The position numbers were made by a program, and so were the translations under genes. Of a stretch of DNA of 64,000 nt, positions 1 to 8,236 are shown piece after piece (position 1 is the first letter of the stretch; every line of letters starts with the position of its first letter). This DNA is from CAYZWU01 sp964482235. Lineage in GTDB: Bacteria > Planctomycetota > B15-G4 > CAYZWU01. The notes beneath the pieces are model-generated. The model had not been told where the DNA came from. It worked only from the letters and a program-made list of their open reading frames with translations, and did no database searches. The stretch lies in NCBI GenBank assembly GCA_964482235.1, contig CAYZWU010000008.1, positions 101,320-165,319 on the forward strand, given 5' to 3'.

Positions 1-685
1 TGTAGGTGTCCGTCATCCGGAGGGGCGCGAAGATCCGGCTCTCGAAGAGCTCGGAGAGCGGGGAACCGCCCACGGCTTCAACCACCGCGCCGAGGCAGTC
101 GGAACCGGCGTCGCTGTAGCGGAACCGGCTGTCCGGAGTGAACTCCGGCCCGACGCCGGCAGCCTGGCGGGCAACCGCCGCGAGATCGGCATACTCGGTC
201 AGCGGCACGTTGATGCATGACATGGGGAAGCCGCTCCGGTGCGTGAGGAGATGCCCCACCTCGATCGCCGTCGCCTTGCCGCTGCCGAAGAAGTCGAGGT
301 GATCGGACACCGGATCGGACAGGGCGAGCTTTCCCTCGTCGATCAGCATCTGGGCCATTGTCCCCGTCACCGGCTTGGACATCGATCTGATGTTGAAGAT
401 CGTACCGCGAACCATGGGGATCTTGTCCTCGGCGTCCTTCCAGCCGATCGCCTCGTGGAGAACTGTTTTCCGGTTCTTGATCATCAGCAGCTCGGCGCCT
501 GCGATTTCACCCTCGTCGACGAAACCGCGGACGATCCTGACCAGTTCATCGAGAGCCGAGGAATCGAGCTCCTGGCTCTCGGGCGTGGCCCTGGGAAAGG
601 GCTCTTCTTCACTTGCCGGCAGGGCGGAGAGAAAGGGGACCAGGATGGCAGCAGCCATCATCGGAAGAATTTTCGGGCTTTTCAT
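1..685 (-). CDS. Serine hydrolase, beta-lactamase class C/esterase family (C-terminus cut by window edge)
   Basis: The frame starts at ATG 683-685 and runs off the left edge, so about 228 residues are visible. The first 24 residues form a Sec signal peptide (MKSP, then a hydrophobic stretch ending near ALPAS), so the enzyme is probably periplasmic or secreted. The class C beta-lactamase/D-aminopeptidase fold is shown by the SxxK nucleophile motif (SMSK), the following GTMAQMLIDEGKL helix, and a YSD that stands where YxN is expected. These enzymes use an acyl-serine mechanism on peptides, esters or beta-lactams; the substrate cannot be read here. It lies upstream of nothing visible on its strand, and an intergenic terminator separates it from the next gene on the right. 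Confidence 0.85.
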   Translation of the reverse strand, partial: MKSPKILPMMAAAILVPFLSALPASEEEPFPRATPESQELDSSALDELVRIVRGFVDEGEIAGAELLMIKNRKTVLHEAIGWKDAEDKIPMVRGTIFNIRSMSKPVTGTMAQMLIDEGKLALSDPVSDHLDFFGSGKATAIEVGHLLTHRSGFPMSCINVPLTEYADLAAVARQAAGVGPEFTPDSRFRYSDAGSDCLGAVVEAVGGSPLSELFESRIFAPLRMTDTY

Positions 686-772
686 GACGTGTCCTCGGGT
701 AAAGCGAAACCGGGTGCCGGTTACTGTGTATAATTATATACACACCGACACACCCAGGTCAAGCCGTGTCCG

Positions 773-814
773 AAAAAAAAAGAACCCCGCGGCCATCTCG
801 CCGCGGGGCTCCTT
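773..814 (-). terminator. Rho-independent terminator of the 833-3862 gene
   Basis: On the minus strand a GC stem (GCCCCGCGGC / GCCGCGGGG, short loop) is followed directly by an uninterrupted T run. It sits 19 bases past the stop codon of the large secreted protein. Confidence 0.85.
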
Positions 815-832
815 CGAGTTATTGCCGAACCG

Positions 833-3800
833 TCAATTGATCGTTGTCGTGATCAGGTTCGATGTGTTGTTGAGCTCGATCGCCTGCAGATAGAGCGGGC
901 CGACGGGCGCACCGCCCGGGACGAAGATGTTGAACGTGGCAGTACCGCTCGCATTGGCCGTCGTGACACCGGCCTGCGAGGGATTCAGCAGGTCGAGAGT
1001 CGCATCGAGTTGAGGAATGTAAACGCTTCCCGTACCGGCCAGGCTGTAGGCCAGGTACACCGAGCCGGAGGCCCTGGCACCCTCGATGGTGAAGGTGTTG
1101 GTCGTACCGCGGGTGACCGTACCCGGATCGTTGAACACCATGAGCATGTCCGTGTCGGTCCGGCCGACCCAGGTTCTCCAGTTCTGGCCGGTGGTGTTGT
1201 AGATCGTGTGGCTCCAGACGACGCCCGCATCGACGGGATCCTCGTCGTTGCCGCTGTAGTCGCCCCAGCGGCTGCTCGAGGTGGGGCCGTCGCTTTCCTT
1301 CAACCGCACCGAGGCGCGGAAGGTGCCGGAAGCGTCGTACGATTTCCGGCCGCAGCGGGCGACGTAGGGGTAGTCGTTCGACGAGGAGCGGCTGCAGGTG
1401 ATCACGACATCCCCGTCATCGCTCGCAGTGATGTCCGGGAACCAGTTGTGCTCACCGCTGCCGTAGTTCAGCGTGCCGCTCTGGGCGAGCGTGGGATTGC
1501 CGCTGGAAGGCCAACCGTTCATGTCGAACTCGTACCACCGCACCCTGGCGGTGCTGCTCTCGCCGATGGTGTGGCAGGTCCAGACCGAGCCGTTGCGGTA
1601 GCAGCCGTGCTTGATGCGGTCGTCGATGGTGCTCACCCTGTTCGAGGATCCCATCTGGGTCGCATCGGGAGGATTGGAGAAGTAAGGCACGGTCACGTCG
1701 TAGGTATGAAGCGTGGGCGTGCCCGTGGCATCGGTAACGGCGTGGATCCTGATGCTCGAGGACGAGACCCAGGACGAGGTGAAGTACTGCGCCGGAGCCG
1801 ACGCATCGTAGGTCTTCACGGCGCCGAGGGACCGCAGGGTGTTGGCTGTCGTGATGGTCTTCATGGTGACGGCCATGCCGCTGAGCATCGGCCCCTTCTC
1901 GAAGATGTGGATCACGTTCCGGTAGTTGCCGAAGTAATCGGCCGTCACGTAGTAGGCGTCCGTGCCGACCCCGAGGTTCTCGAAATCGATGTAGTCGCCC
2001 ACCGAGTCGCAGTTGAAGAAGTACTTGTGCCACCCGTCGGTGGGATCGCTCGTCTTCGAGACGGCGACGTTGAGGCCGTCGCGGCTTCCCAGGTGGTCGG
2101 CCGTCACCACGACGAACCGGTCGGCGTGATGGTCGTAGGCGGCAACAGGGTCGAAGAGGAAGTCGCCGCCGCTCTGGGCGGAGAAGAAGTCCTCGAAGAG
2201 CTCGCTCGAGATGAGCGTTCCCGTCTTCGTGTGCACCCTGATGTCCATGTTGACCACGGAGACGATATGGTTCGGGCCGGAGGCGCACTCGGGATCCGGC
2301 GGCTGCCAGGCCGTGGTCTGGAAGGCCATGAAGCCGAAGTCGGGGCCCACGGCCTGAATGTCCTGGACAGGTTCCTCGGGCACCCAGTCAGGGTTGAAGT
2401 CCGGCGGAGTCCGGACATCCGGGCCGGTCACGTCGGTGGCCGCCGCAACGGGCTTGACCTCGGGAGGCGCCGGAATGTCGAGGCTCTTCGGAGCGAAAAC
2501 CGTCAGGCCCGTGGCCGAGCCGTCGCCGTCGATCCGGCCGTTCCAGACGAACGCGAGCTGGTCGAGGCTGCTCCAGGCGGAACGAGCCGCATTCGATGCG
2601 GCGGGATGGGCGTGCTTGCCGTCGTCGGCCTGGTTGACCTTGAAGTCATCGCCCAGAGCCTTGCCGGCCGCGTCGTACATCTTGACAAAGATCGAGGACG
2701 GAGCGACGGGTCGCTTCGCCTTCGATTTCTGGACCTTCTCGCCGATGATGTTGTAGGAGACGGCGAAACGGCCGTCGGCAGCCATGGCGACGGAAACGCC
2801 GCTCTTCCAGCCGTCGCCCCTGTCGCTCACGACAAAGATGTCGCCGGCAAGGGAGCCGTCAGAGATGAGCCGGCGGGCCACAACGTCGTAGCCGTCGGAG
2901 GAATCGCGGGACCGCATCCACGTGCAGACCATGTTCCCCTTCGAATCGGAAGCGATGGAGGGCTCGATCTGCTCCCTCTTGTCGCTCGAGTCGCTCACGG
3001 CGATCACCTTCTCCGCCGCGCTGCCGTCAGCCGATACGAGACGCGACAGGATCGATGCGGGATACTTCTCCGTGTTCGTATGAGCCCAGACAACGGTGAA
3101 GTCGCCGCCCGGAAGCGGAGCGATCACGGGAAGACGATCCCAGCCGCCGGACTTGGCGTCGCTCACATCGATCTCCGATGTGGCCGGCGAGCCGTCGCTC
3201 TTGAAGAGCCGGGCCTTGATCTGCGTCTCGCCGCGATCGGTGACCGAGCTCCAGGCCACGAGAGCTTGATTGCTGTCGTTGACCGCCACGCCGGGTCTCC
3301 ACTGGTCTCCGGCCGTCACGACGTTGGCCAGCGTCTCGTTGCCGAGAGGGCCGAACTTTCCATTCACAACGCCGAAGCGGCGCATGTAGATGCCGGATTT
3401 GCTTCCATCCTGTGCAATCGACTGCCAGACGATCCAGGCCGTGCCGTTGGGGCCGTAGGCGACGGCCGCCTCGTTCTGGGCGCTGGGCACGAACTGGTTG
3501 ACATGGATCTCCGTGCCGAGCGGCCTGCCGAGGGGATCGAGCCTCTGGGCGAAGACGCCGTAGGTCCCGGCTTCCTGGCGGCGGCTGGACCATACGGTGA
3601 GGATGTTGCCGTCCGGATCGACGGCAACGGCCGACCGGATCTGCTGGTTCTTTGTGAACGTGTTGACGCGTTTTTCCGAGACCTGGTAGTCGGCAAGGGG
3701 GCAGCTGTCCGCTTGCTTCGCGATATTTTCTTTCTCGCAGCTGCACTGACACTGGCTCCACGCGGCTGGCGCCAGCAGCGTCAAGCAAAACAGGGCAGCG

Positions 3801-3862
3801 AGAACAACGGTGCTGCCAAGCAAGAGGGATCGCTTTGAAAATGGGGACGCATTGTCGGGCAT
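833..3862 (-). CDS. Large secreted beta-propeller-like protein of unknown function (1009 aa)
   Basis: I chose ATG 3860-3862 because TGGAGG lies 7 bases upstream and a signal peptide follows at once; an upstream ATG at 3925 has neither. After the signal peptide comes a Cys cluster (C38, C40, C42, C54). Residues about 60-450 hold at least six repeats of the form (A/V)xxPxGxxxVxW, as in AVDPDGNILTVWSS, which suggests a beta-propeller. A second region (about 500-900) has the pattern FDPVAAYDHHADRFVVV and DFENLGVGTDAYYVTAD, seen in other secreted propeller proteins. The last 90 residues form a beta-rich domain ending SNLITTTIN, similar in plan to the end of the 6315-7730 product. No catalytic motif was recognised. 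It is probably surface-exposed or secreted. Confidence 0.8.
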   Translation of the reverse strand: MPDNASPFSKRSLLLGSTVVLAALFCLTLLAPAAWSQCQCSCEKENIAKQADSCPLADYQVSEKRVNTFTKNQQIRSAVAVDPDGNILTVWSSRRQEAGTYGVFAQRLDPLGRPLGTEIHVNQFVPSAQNEAAVAYGPNGTAWIVWQSIAQDGSKSGIYMRRFGVVNGKFGPLGNETLANVVTAGDQWRPGVAVNDSNQALVAWSSVTDRGETQIKARLFKSDGSPATSEIDVSDAKSGGWDRLPVIAPLPGGDFTVVWAHTNTEKYPASILSRLVSADGSAAEKVIAVSDSSDKREQIEPSIASDSKGNMVCTWMRSRDSSDGYDVVARRLISDGSLAGDIFVVSDRGDGWKSGVSVAMAADGRFAVSYNIIGEKVQKSKAKRPVAPSSIFVKMYDAAGKALGDDFKVNQADDGKHAHPAASNAARSAWSSLDQLAFVWNGRIDGDGSATGLTVFAPKSLDIPAPPEVKPVAAATDVTGPDVRTPPDFNPDWVPEEPVQDIQAVGPDFGFMAFQTTAWQPPDPECASGPNHIVSVVNMDIRVHTKTGTLISSELFEDFFSAQSGGDFLFDPVAAYDHHADRFVVVTADHLGSRDGLNVAVSKTSDPTDGWHKYFFNCDSVGDYIDFENLGVGTDAYYVTADYFGNYRNVIHIFEKGPMLSGMAVTMKTITTANTLRSLGAVKTYDASAPAQYFTSSWVSSSSIRIHAVTDATGTPTLHTYDVTVPYFSNPPDATQMGSSNRVSTIDDRIKHGCYRNGSVWTCHTIGESSTARVRWYEFDMNGWPSSGNPTLAQSGTLNYGSGEHNWFPDITASDDGDVVITCSRSSSNDYPYVARCGRKSYDASGTFRASVRLKESDGPTSSSRWGDYSGNDEDPVDAGVVWSHTIYNTTGQNWRTWVGRTDTDMLMVFNDPGTVTRGTTNTFTIEGARASGSVYLAYSLAGTGSVYIPQLDATLDLLNPSQAGVTTANASGTATFNIFVPGGAPVGPLYLQAIELNNTSNLITTTIN

Positions 3863-4154
3863 GGCATATCCTCCAGAATTGAGTGAACTTATCAGGCAGA
3901 AAGGCTCTGAAAGATTATAGCACAACAGCGGTATGATTCGTGCTCTTTACCACATTAGTTAGAGGCTTTGTGGCTGACTGAGTGATACGTTCCCGGCCGT
4001 CGCACTTTCCTGCGGCAGGCATTGCAGGCAGATCCGCGCGTTCGGTCCGATGGGGTAGGGTGCCCGATGGTTGTAACGGCCAGACAACAAAAAGATTACG
4101 AGGGGTGCTCGAGTGCCCTCCGAAGAGGGGATCCATTGCTGCAAGGCATCAGGG
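3863..4154. other. Intergenic region with a UUCG-type hairpin
   Basis: About 290 bases without a convincing gene. Short minus-strand frames of 61-73 codons exist but have no ribosome binding site and no protein-like composition. On the minus strand CCCTC-TTCG-GAGGG (4116-4129) forms a stable tetraloop hairpin about 25 bases past the stop of the transporter gene, with CTTTTTG some 20 bases further on, so it may end that transcript. The promoter of the 833-3862 gene must lie in the AT-richer part near 3900-3960. Confidence 0.4.
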
Positions 4155-5984
4155 CTAGCGGACGCCGCCCATCATCTTCTTGTTGATCAGAGGGCTGAAC
4201 AGGAGCAGCAGAAGGCCCGAACCTCCCACGATGATCGCCACGATGCGGAAGATCACCGCGTGAGGCTGGTCCTCGATCATACCTCCCACGCGGCCTGCGA
4301 TGAGGTTGCCCAGCGCAGCGGCAATGAACCAGATTCCCATCATCTGGCTGACGAATTTTGGAGGCGAGAGCTTGGTGATGGTGCTCAATCCCACGGGACT
4401 GAGACAGAGCTCGCCCGTGGTGAAGAACAGGTACATGAGGCAGAGCCAGCTGGGCAGAACTCCCCGGCCGGCCTCGCCCTCCACGCCGTCGATACCGCTC
4501 GCCAGCTGCGCCGCCACCATGATGACCACGAATCCGATCGACAGCTGCAAGAGCCCCAGGGCGAACTTGACGGGGATCGAGGGGTTGAGGTTGCGCGCCG
4601 CCAGCCGGATCCAGAGGGCGCCGAACAGGGGCGCGAAGGCGATGATGAACAGGGGATTGACAGCCTGCAGCCACTCCGTCGGGATCTCCCAATCGTAGAA
4701 TACCCGTTTGGTGAAGTCGCGTGCGAAGGCGTTCAGCGACGTCGAGGCCTGCTCGAATCCGGACCAGAACAATGCCGTGAAAACGAAGAGGATGGCAATG
4801 ACGATGACCTTCTTGGTCTCGATCCAGTCGAGGCCGGTGAAGAAAGCCACGTAGGCCAGGAAGAGGAAGACGATGATCAGGATCGCGTATCCCACGATGT
4901 CGGCTGCCAGCGTCCAGCTCATCAGCAGGACTCCCGTGGAGTCCAGGATCGCCGCGATACCGATGAGCGCTCCGACGCCCACCACCGTCAGGACAGCCGT
5001 CCGCTTGGCGGCCGGGCGTTCCTCCTTGCTCGTCTTGGGCTCGAGTCCGGCGGTTCCCAGGTTCTTGCCGTCCAGGATGTACCAGATGACGCCGAAGGTC
5101 ATGCCGATTCCGGCCAGGCCGAAGCCGAAGTGCCAGCCCCACATCTCGCGCACCTGGCCGCAGGCGAGGGGTGCGAGGAAGGCGCCGATGTTGATGCCCA
5201 TGTAGAAGATCGAGAATCCCGCGTCGCGTCGCGCTCCGTGGTCGCCGGCGTAAAGCTCGCCCACCATGGTGCTGATGTTCGGCTTGAGCAGGCCTGTTCC
5301 GAAGATGATGAGAAGCAGGCCGATGAAGAAGAACGGAAGCGTTTCGGGCCCCTGGTATCGTTCCGCGAACCGGGCGTCCTTTTCGGACAGCTCCCGCTCC
5401 AGAACCTCGAGCTCGGCGGCAAGGGCTTTCTCCTCGTCGACGAGGGCCTGCGAGTCGGCTCCGTCGGGCAGATCCGCGATCCGCTCTTGAAGCTTCTCCA
5501 GATCGTCCCTCTTGTCGATGACCTCGTTGTCGGCCGCCTCGACGGACGCGGCCAGTTTGGTCTTCTCGGCCTCGAAGGCCACGATCTCGGTTTCTGTCTT
5601 GCTTCCGCTGCAGCGCCACCATTCGGCCACGCCGGGGAGGGCCATGCTGTAATGCCCGCAGGCGATGATGATCGCCCCGTAGAGAACGGCTCGCCGCTGA
5701 CCGATCAGCCGGTCCGCCAGCCAGCCTCCGGGAAGGGCCAGCAGGTACACGAAGGAGTTGTACATCCCCGCGATCGCCCCGCCCTTCATCTCTCCTACGC
5801 CAAGCCCGCCCTCGAAGGCGGCGGCCGTGATGTAGAGGAACAGCATCGCCTTCATGCCGTAGAAGCTGAACCGCTCCCAGAGCTCGGTGAAGAAGAGGGT
5901 TGAGAGACCGCGCGGGTGGCCGAAAAACGTCTTCGTCGTACCGGTGGATGCCGGATCGAAATCAGGCATGGAGCCGTTGGACAT
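4155..5984 (-). CDS. POT-family proton-dependent oligopeptide transporter with coiled-coil insertion
   Basis: 609 aa; ATG 5982-5984 is preceded by AGGAAGGA at good spacing. The N-terminus carries the POT signature ELWERFSFYG (ExxERF), then GGWLADRLIGQRR between TM2 and TM3, and GLLKPNISTMVGELY in TM4. The protein should import di- and tripeptides across the inner membrane using the proton gradient. Residues about 130-220, between TM3 and TM4, are a charged heptad-rich segment (EAEKTKLAASVEAADNEV, LVDEEKALAAELEVLEREL) that ordinary POT proteins lack; by topology it faces the periplasm. The length is about 100 residues above the usual 480-500. It stands alone, with about 330 bases before the next gene upstream. 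Confidence 0.93.
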   Translation of the reverse strand: MSNGSMPDFDPASTGTTKTFFGHPRGLSTLFFTELWERFSFYGMKAMLFLYITAAAFEGGLGVGEMKGGAIAGMYNSFVYLLALPGGWLADRLIGQRRAVLYGAIIIACGHYSMALPGVAEWWRCSGSKTETEIVAFEAEKTKLAASVEAADNEVIDKRDDLEKLQERIADLPDGADSQALVDEEKALAAELEVLERELSEKDARFAERYQGPETLPFFFIGLLLIIFGTGLLKPNISTMVGELYAGDHGARRDAGFSIFYMGINIGAFLAPLACGQVREMWGWHFGFGLAGIGMTFGVIWYILDGKNLGTAGLEPKTSKEERPAAKRTAVLTVVGVGALIGIAAILDSTGVLLMSWTLAADIVGYAILIIVFLFLAYVAFFTGLDWIETKKVIVIAILFVFTALFWSGFEQASTSLNAFARDFTKRVFYDWEIPTEWLQAVNPLFIIAFAPLFGALWIRLAARNLNPSIPVKFALGLLQLSIGFVVIMVAAQLASGIDGVEGEAGRGVLPSWLCLMYLFFTTGELCLSPVGLSTITKLSPPKFVSQMMGIWFIAAALGNLIAGRVGGMIEDQPHAVIFRIVAIIVGGSGLLLLLFSPLINKKMMGGVR

Positions 5985-6241
5985 GCTTCGTTCCTTCCTC
6001 TTTCCAGAAGATCGCGCCGCAAGACTTCCCGTCCGGAAACGGATCTTGATCTTCGAAGCCGAAACGCTTCCGGCGCGGCTGCCTGGGACGCAAGTCAGGG
6101 ACCGGTGAGGCCCGTCTCAATACTGCAGGCATGGGACTCGAATCAGAAAGGTTAGGACTTTCGATTCGCGACTTCAAACGAAATTCGTCCCGATCCCCTT
6201 GACGGCTGCGACCGGGACGGCCGTGGCAATCCCGACGCTAT
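5985..6241. other. Intergenic region, no gene seen
   Basis: Roughly 260 bases between the transporter start and the terminator of the next gene. Three short overlapping frames exist on the two strands, but none has a plausible start site or composition. It should hold the transporter promoter; no clear -35/-10 pair stood out. Confidence 0.3.
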
Positions 6242-6290
6242 AAAAATAACGTCGGCACAGGTGCGGATTCCCGCGGGCTGAGCCGACGTT
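6242..6290 (-). terminator. Probable terminator of the BNR-repeat gene
   Basis: Perfect 9-base arms AACGTCGGC (6248-6256) and GCCGACGTT (6282-6290) flank a GC-rich loop that can itself pair. On the minus strand the stem is followed by ATTTTTATAG. It lies 25 bases past the stop at 6315. Confidence 0.65.
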
Positions 6291-6314
6291 TTGTGAAACG
6301 TCAGGATCGATGCA

Positions 6315-7730
6315 TCAGGGCACGACGAGAACAGCCACGGGATTCGACTGGAAATCGAAGGGAGAGAGAGTGGTGAAGGCAAAATGCAGAACCGTTCCAG
6401 CGGCCAGAGGAACCGGCGCGGTCTGGTTCAGCGTTGCCGGGGCCCGGCCGTTTCCATCGAGGGTGCCCATGAAATCGACGAACACCGCATTGTTGACGTG
6501 GGCCTGGATGTAGGCGGTGATGCTGTCCCTGTTCAGGGGAAGCACGGCTCCGCCCGGCAGCGTGGTTCCCGGCGAGGTCCCGGTCATGCTGCCTGCCAGA
6601 AAGTAGTCCCTTCCGGCAAAGGAGGCTCCGGCGTCGAGGCTGAAGTCGATCACGGCACCGCTTGTGGCGGAAATCACGTCACTGTCTAGCCAGAGGGGCA
6701 GGGAGATCAGGAGGTCGTCGTTCACCCAGACGTCATGATCCACGTAGGGGCTGATACTGTCCTGATGGGACCAGGCCAGGATCACGCGTCCCGGCGTCCC
6801 CTGCCTGAGCGGGTGAGGCTGCGTGTCGTAATGCTGGGTGTCCGACGTGATCCTCACGGCGTCCGACCAGACAGCGCCGTCCGCGCCGGTCCTGTAGTAG
6901 AGGTCGAATACCGAGGCGACCTGCTGCGCATAGGTGACGAGGAAGGTCCCTCCTTCCAGCACGAGAGGCATGGGGTCGTGGCTGTTTATCGCGGTGGACA
7001 GGCCGACGGCCGTTCCCGGCCAGGCGTAGGGATCCGTCGTCGTCTTGGCCCAGATGTCGACGCTGCTGCTCCCCGTCTGATAGGTGACGAGGTAGACGCC
7101 GTCGCTCTCGCGCTTCGTGATCCGGGGCAGGGCCGCCGTGCCGCTGCTGATCTGGGTCTTGAGCAGATCCCACGTGGCGCCGTCGTCGAACGACCTGGCC
7201 ACGTGGCAGGCGCCGTAGAGGCGCTGGTAGGCCAAAATCAGCGAACCGTCGGCTTCGGCGAAGACCGTCGGATTGATCTCGCCCGACGATGACCAGCCGA
7301 GGTCGACGGCGCCGTGGCCTGCCCAGGCAAGGCCGTCGGAGCTGGTGGCCCGGTGGATCCGGTAGCCGCCGCTTCCTGTCTCGTCCACGAGATAGAAGAG
7401 GACAAAGGAGTTCGCGCCCAGCTGGACGAGGGCCGGGTGGCGCTCGTTGAGGGACGTGGCGATGACCGGCTGCGGCGTGGACCAGCTGGCCCCGTTGTCG
7501 CCGGAGAAGGAGACCAGGAGGTCGCCGAAGAAGGTGGACACCTCTATCCTTTCGAAAACGATCATCAGGTCGCCGCTCGGCTGCAGCCGGATGATGGCGG
7601 GTTGGTAGTCGAGCTCCTGGCCGTTGAAGATCGGTCCGGAGCCGTCACCGTGGGCACAATTGGCGGCAGAGCCGTCGCTGAGGGAGATGAAAATCAACAG
7701 AAGGAGTGCAGACAAGATGATCGTTTTCAT
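6315..7730 (-). CDS. Secreted BNR/sialidase-like beta-propeller protein
   Basis: 471 aa from ATG 7728-7730, with AAAAGGGA upstream; the longer frame to 7775 lacks a signal peptide. Residues 1-22 form a Sec signal peptide. Asp-box repeats typical of sialidase propellers are visible (SGDNGASWSTP near residue 75, SFDDGATWDLL near 175), together with several VxYQ/ILAW strands. The sialidase Arg triad could not be assigned, so an enzymatic role is unproven. The C-terminal 100 residues (from about FSLDAGASF) end GTLDGNGRA...FQSNPVAVLVV, a beta domain common at the ends of Planctomycetota-type secreted proteins. It begins only 13 bases after the stop of the V-ATPase K gene and may be co-transcribed with that operon. 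Confidence 0.8.
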   Translation of the reverse strand: MKTIILSALLLLIFISLSDGSAANCAHGDGSGPIFNGQELDYQPAIIRLQPSGDLMIVFERIEVSTFFGDLLVSFSGDNGASWSTPQPVIATSLNERHPALVQLGANSFVLFYLVDETGSGGYRIHRATSSDGLAWAGHGAVDLGWSSSGEINPTVFAEADGSLILAYQRLYGACHVARSFDDGATWDLLKTQISSGTAALPRITKRESDGVYLVTYQTGSSSVDIWAKTTTDPYAWPGTAVGLSTAINSHDPMPLVLEGGTFLVTYAQQVASVFDLYYRTGADGAVWSDAVRITSDTQHYDTQPHPLRQGTPGRVILAWSHQDSISPYVDHDVWVNDDLLISLPLWLDSDVISATSGAVIDFSLDAGASFAGRDYFLAGSMTGTSPGTTLPGGAVLPLNRDSITAYIQAHVNNAVFVDFMGTLDGNGRAPATLNQTAPVPLAAGTVLHFAFTTLSPFDFQSNPVAVLVVP

Positions 7731-7743
7731 CGAAGAGTCCCTT

Positions 7744-8208
7744 TTACGGGGTGACCTTGATGGCGGCCTGGACAAAGACCATCACGAAGAGAGCCACGGT
7801 TTCGATGATGCCGAGAACCATCAGGTAGTTGCCGAACCCCTTGCCCGTCTCGCCCATGGCGTCCGAGGCGGCCGCGCCGCTGATGCCCTGGTACCAGGCG
7901 GAGAAACCCATGGCCAGACCGCCGAAGACGCCGGCAGCGGCCAGGGCGGGCCAGGTGGCAGGATTCGACTCGGCCAGACCGGCGATGGCGTTCATCAGGA
8001 TCATGCCGTAGATCGTCTGCGAGAGCGGAGCCCCGACGAAGGTGACGAGGGTGAAGGGAGCGGTCTTGCCCTGGGCGAAGCACTTCTTCCACGCACCGAT
8101 CGCGGCAGGACCTGCCGAGCCGGCGCCCAACGCAGATCCGACGGCCGCCAAAGAAAGTGCCGCAGCGGCGCCCAGTTTTCCCAATGCCGTCATCAGTTCT
8201 ACGTCCAT
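7744..8208 (-). CDS. atpK: V-type ATP synthase subunit K (proteolipid rotor)
   Basis: 154 aa, four transmembrane helices arranged as two hairpins, the same size as bacterial NtpK. It forms the membrane rotor ring that carries ions through the Vo sector. The ligands of the Na+ site of Enterococcus hirae NtpK appear to be present: P61-L-S63-Q64 in the first hairpin, Q107 in the second, and the essential carboxylate E136 in LGIIETVALF. This favours Na+ coupling, though that is an inference from motif alone. It is the last V-ATPase gene of the operon, with AAGGAAAA before the start and subunit I 28 bases upstream. Confidence 0.95.
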   Translation of the reverse strand: MDVELMTALGKLGAAAALSLAAVGSALGAGSAGPAAIGAWKKCFAQGKTAPFTLVTFVGAPLSQTIYGMILMNAIAGLAESNPATWPALAAAGVFGGLAMGFSAWYQGISGAAASDAMGETGKGFGNYLMVLGIIETVALFVMVFVQAAIKVTP

Positions 8209-8236
8209 GGTCTATTTTCCTTGTTATCTCTTGACC

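Noticed and set aside
1010..3838. Very long open frame on the plus strand, antisense to the large secreted protein
   Set aside because: It mirrors the codon structure of the minus-strand gene, is rich in Arg/Val/His/Gly, and has no ribosome binding site or domain. Similar shadows at 4113-5903, 8042-10147, 12267-13802, 19238-21568, 24173-25654, 42312-44579 and 55180-56745 were rejected for the same reason.
3915..4144. Two overlapping small minus-strand ORFs
   Set aside because: No binding site, unnatural composition, and they overlap a likely terminator hairpin.
6100..6180. Possible tRNA T-arm (GGACTCGAATC)
   Set aside because: No matching acceptor, anticodon or D-arm could be folded around it.
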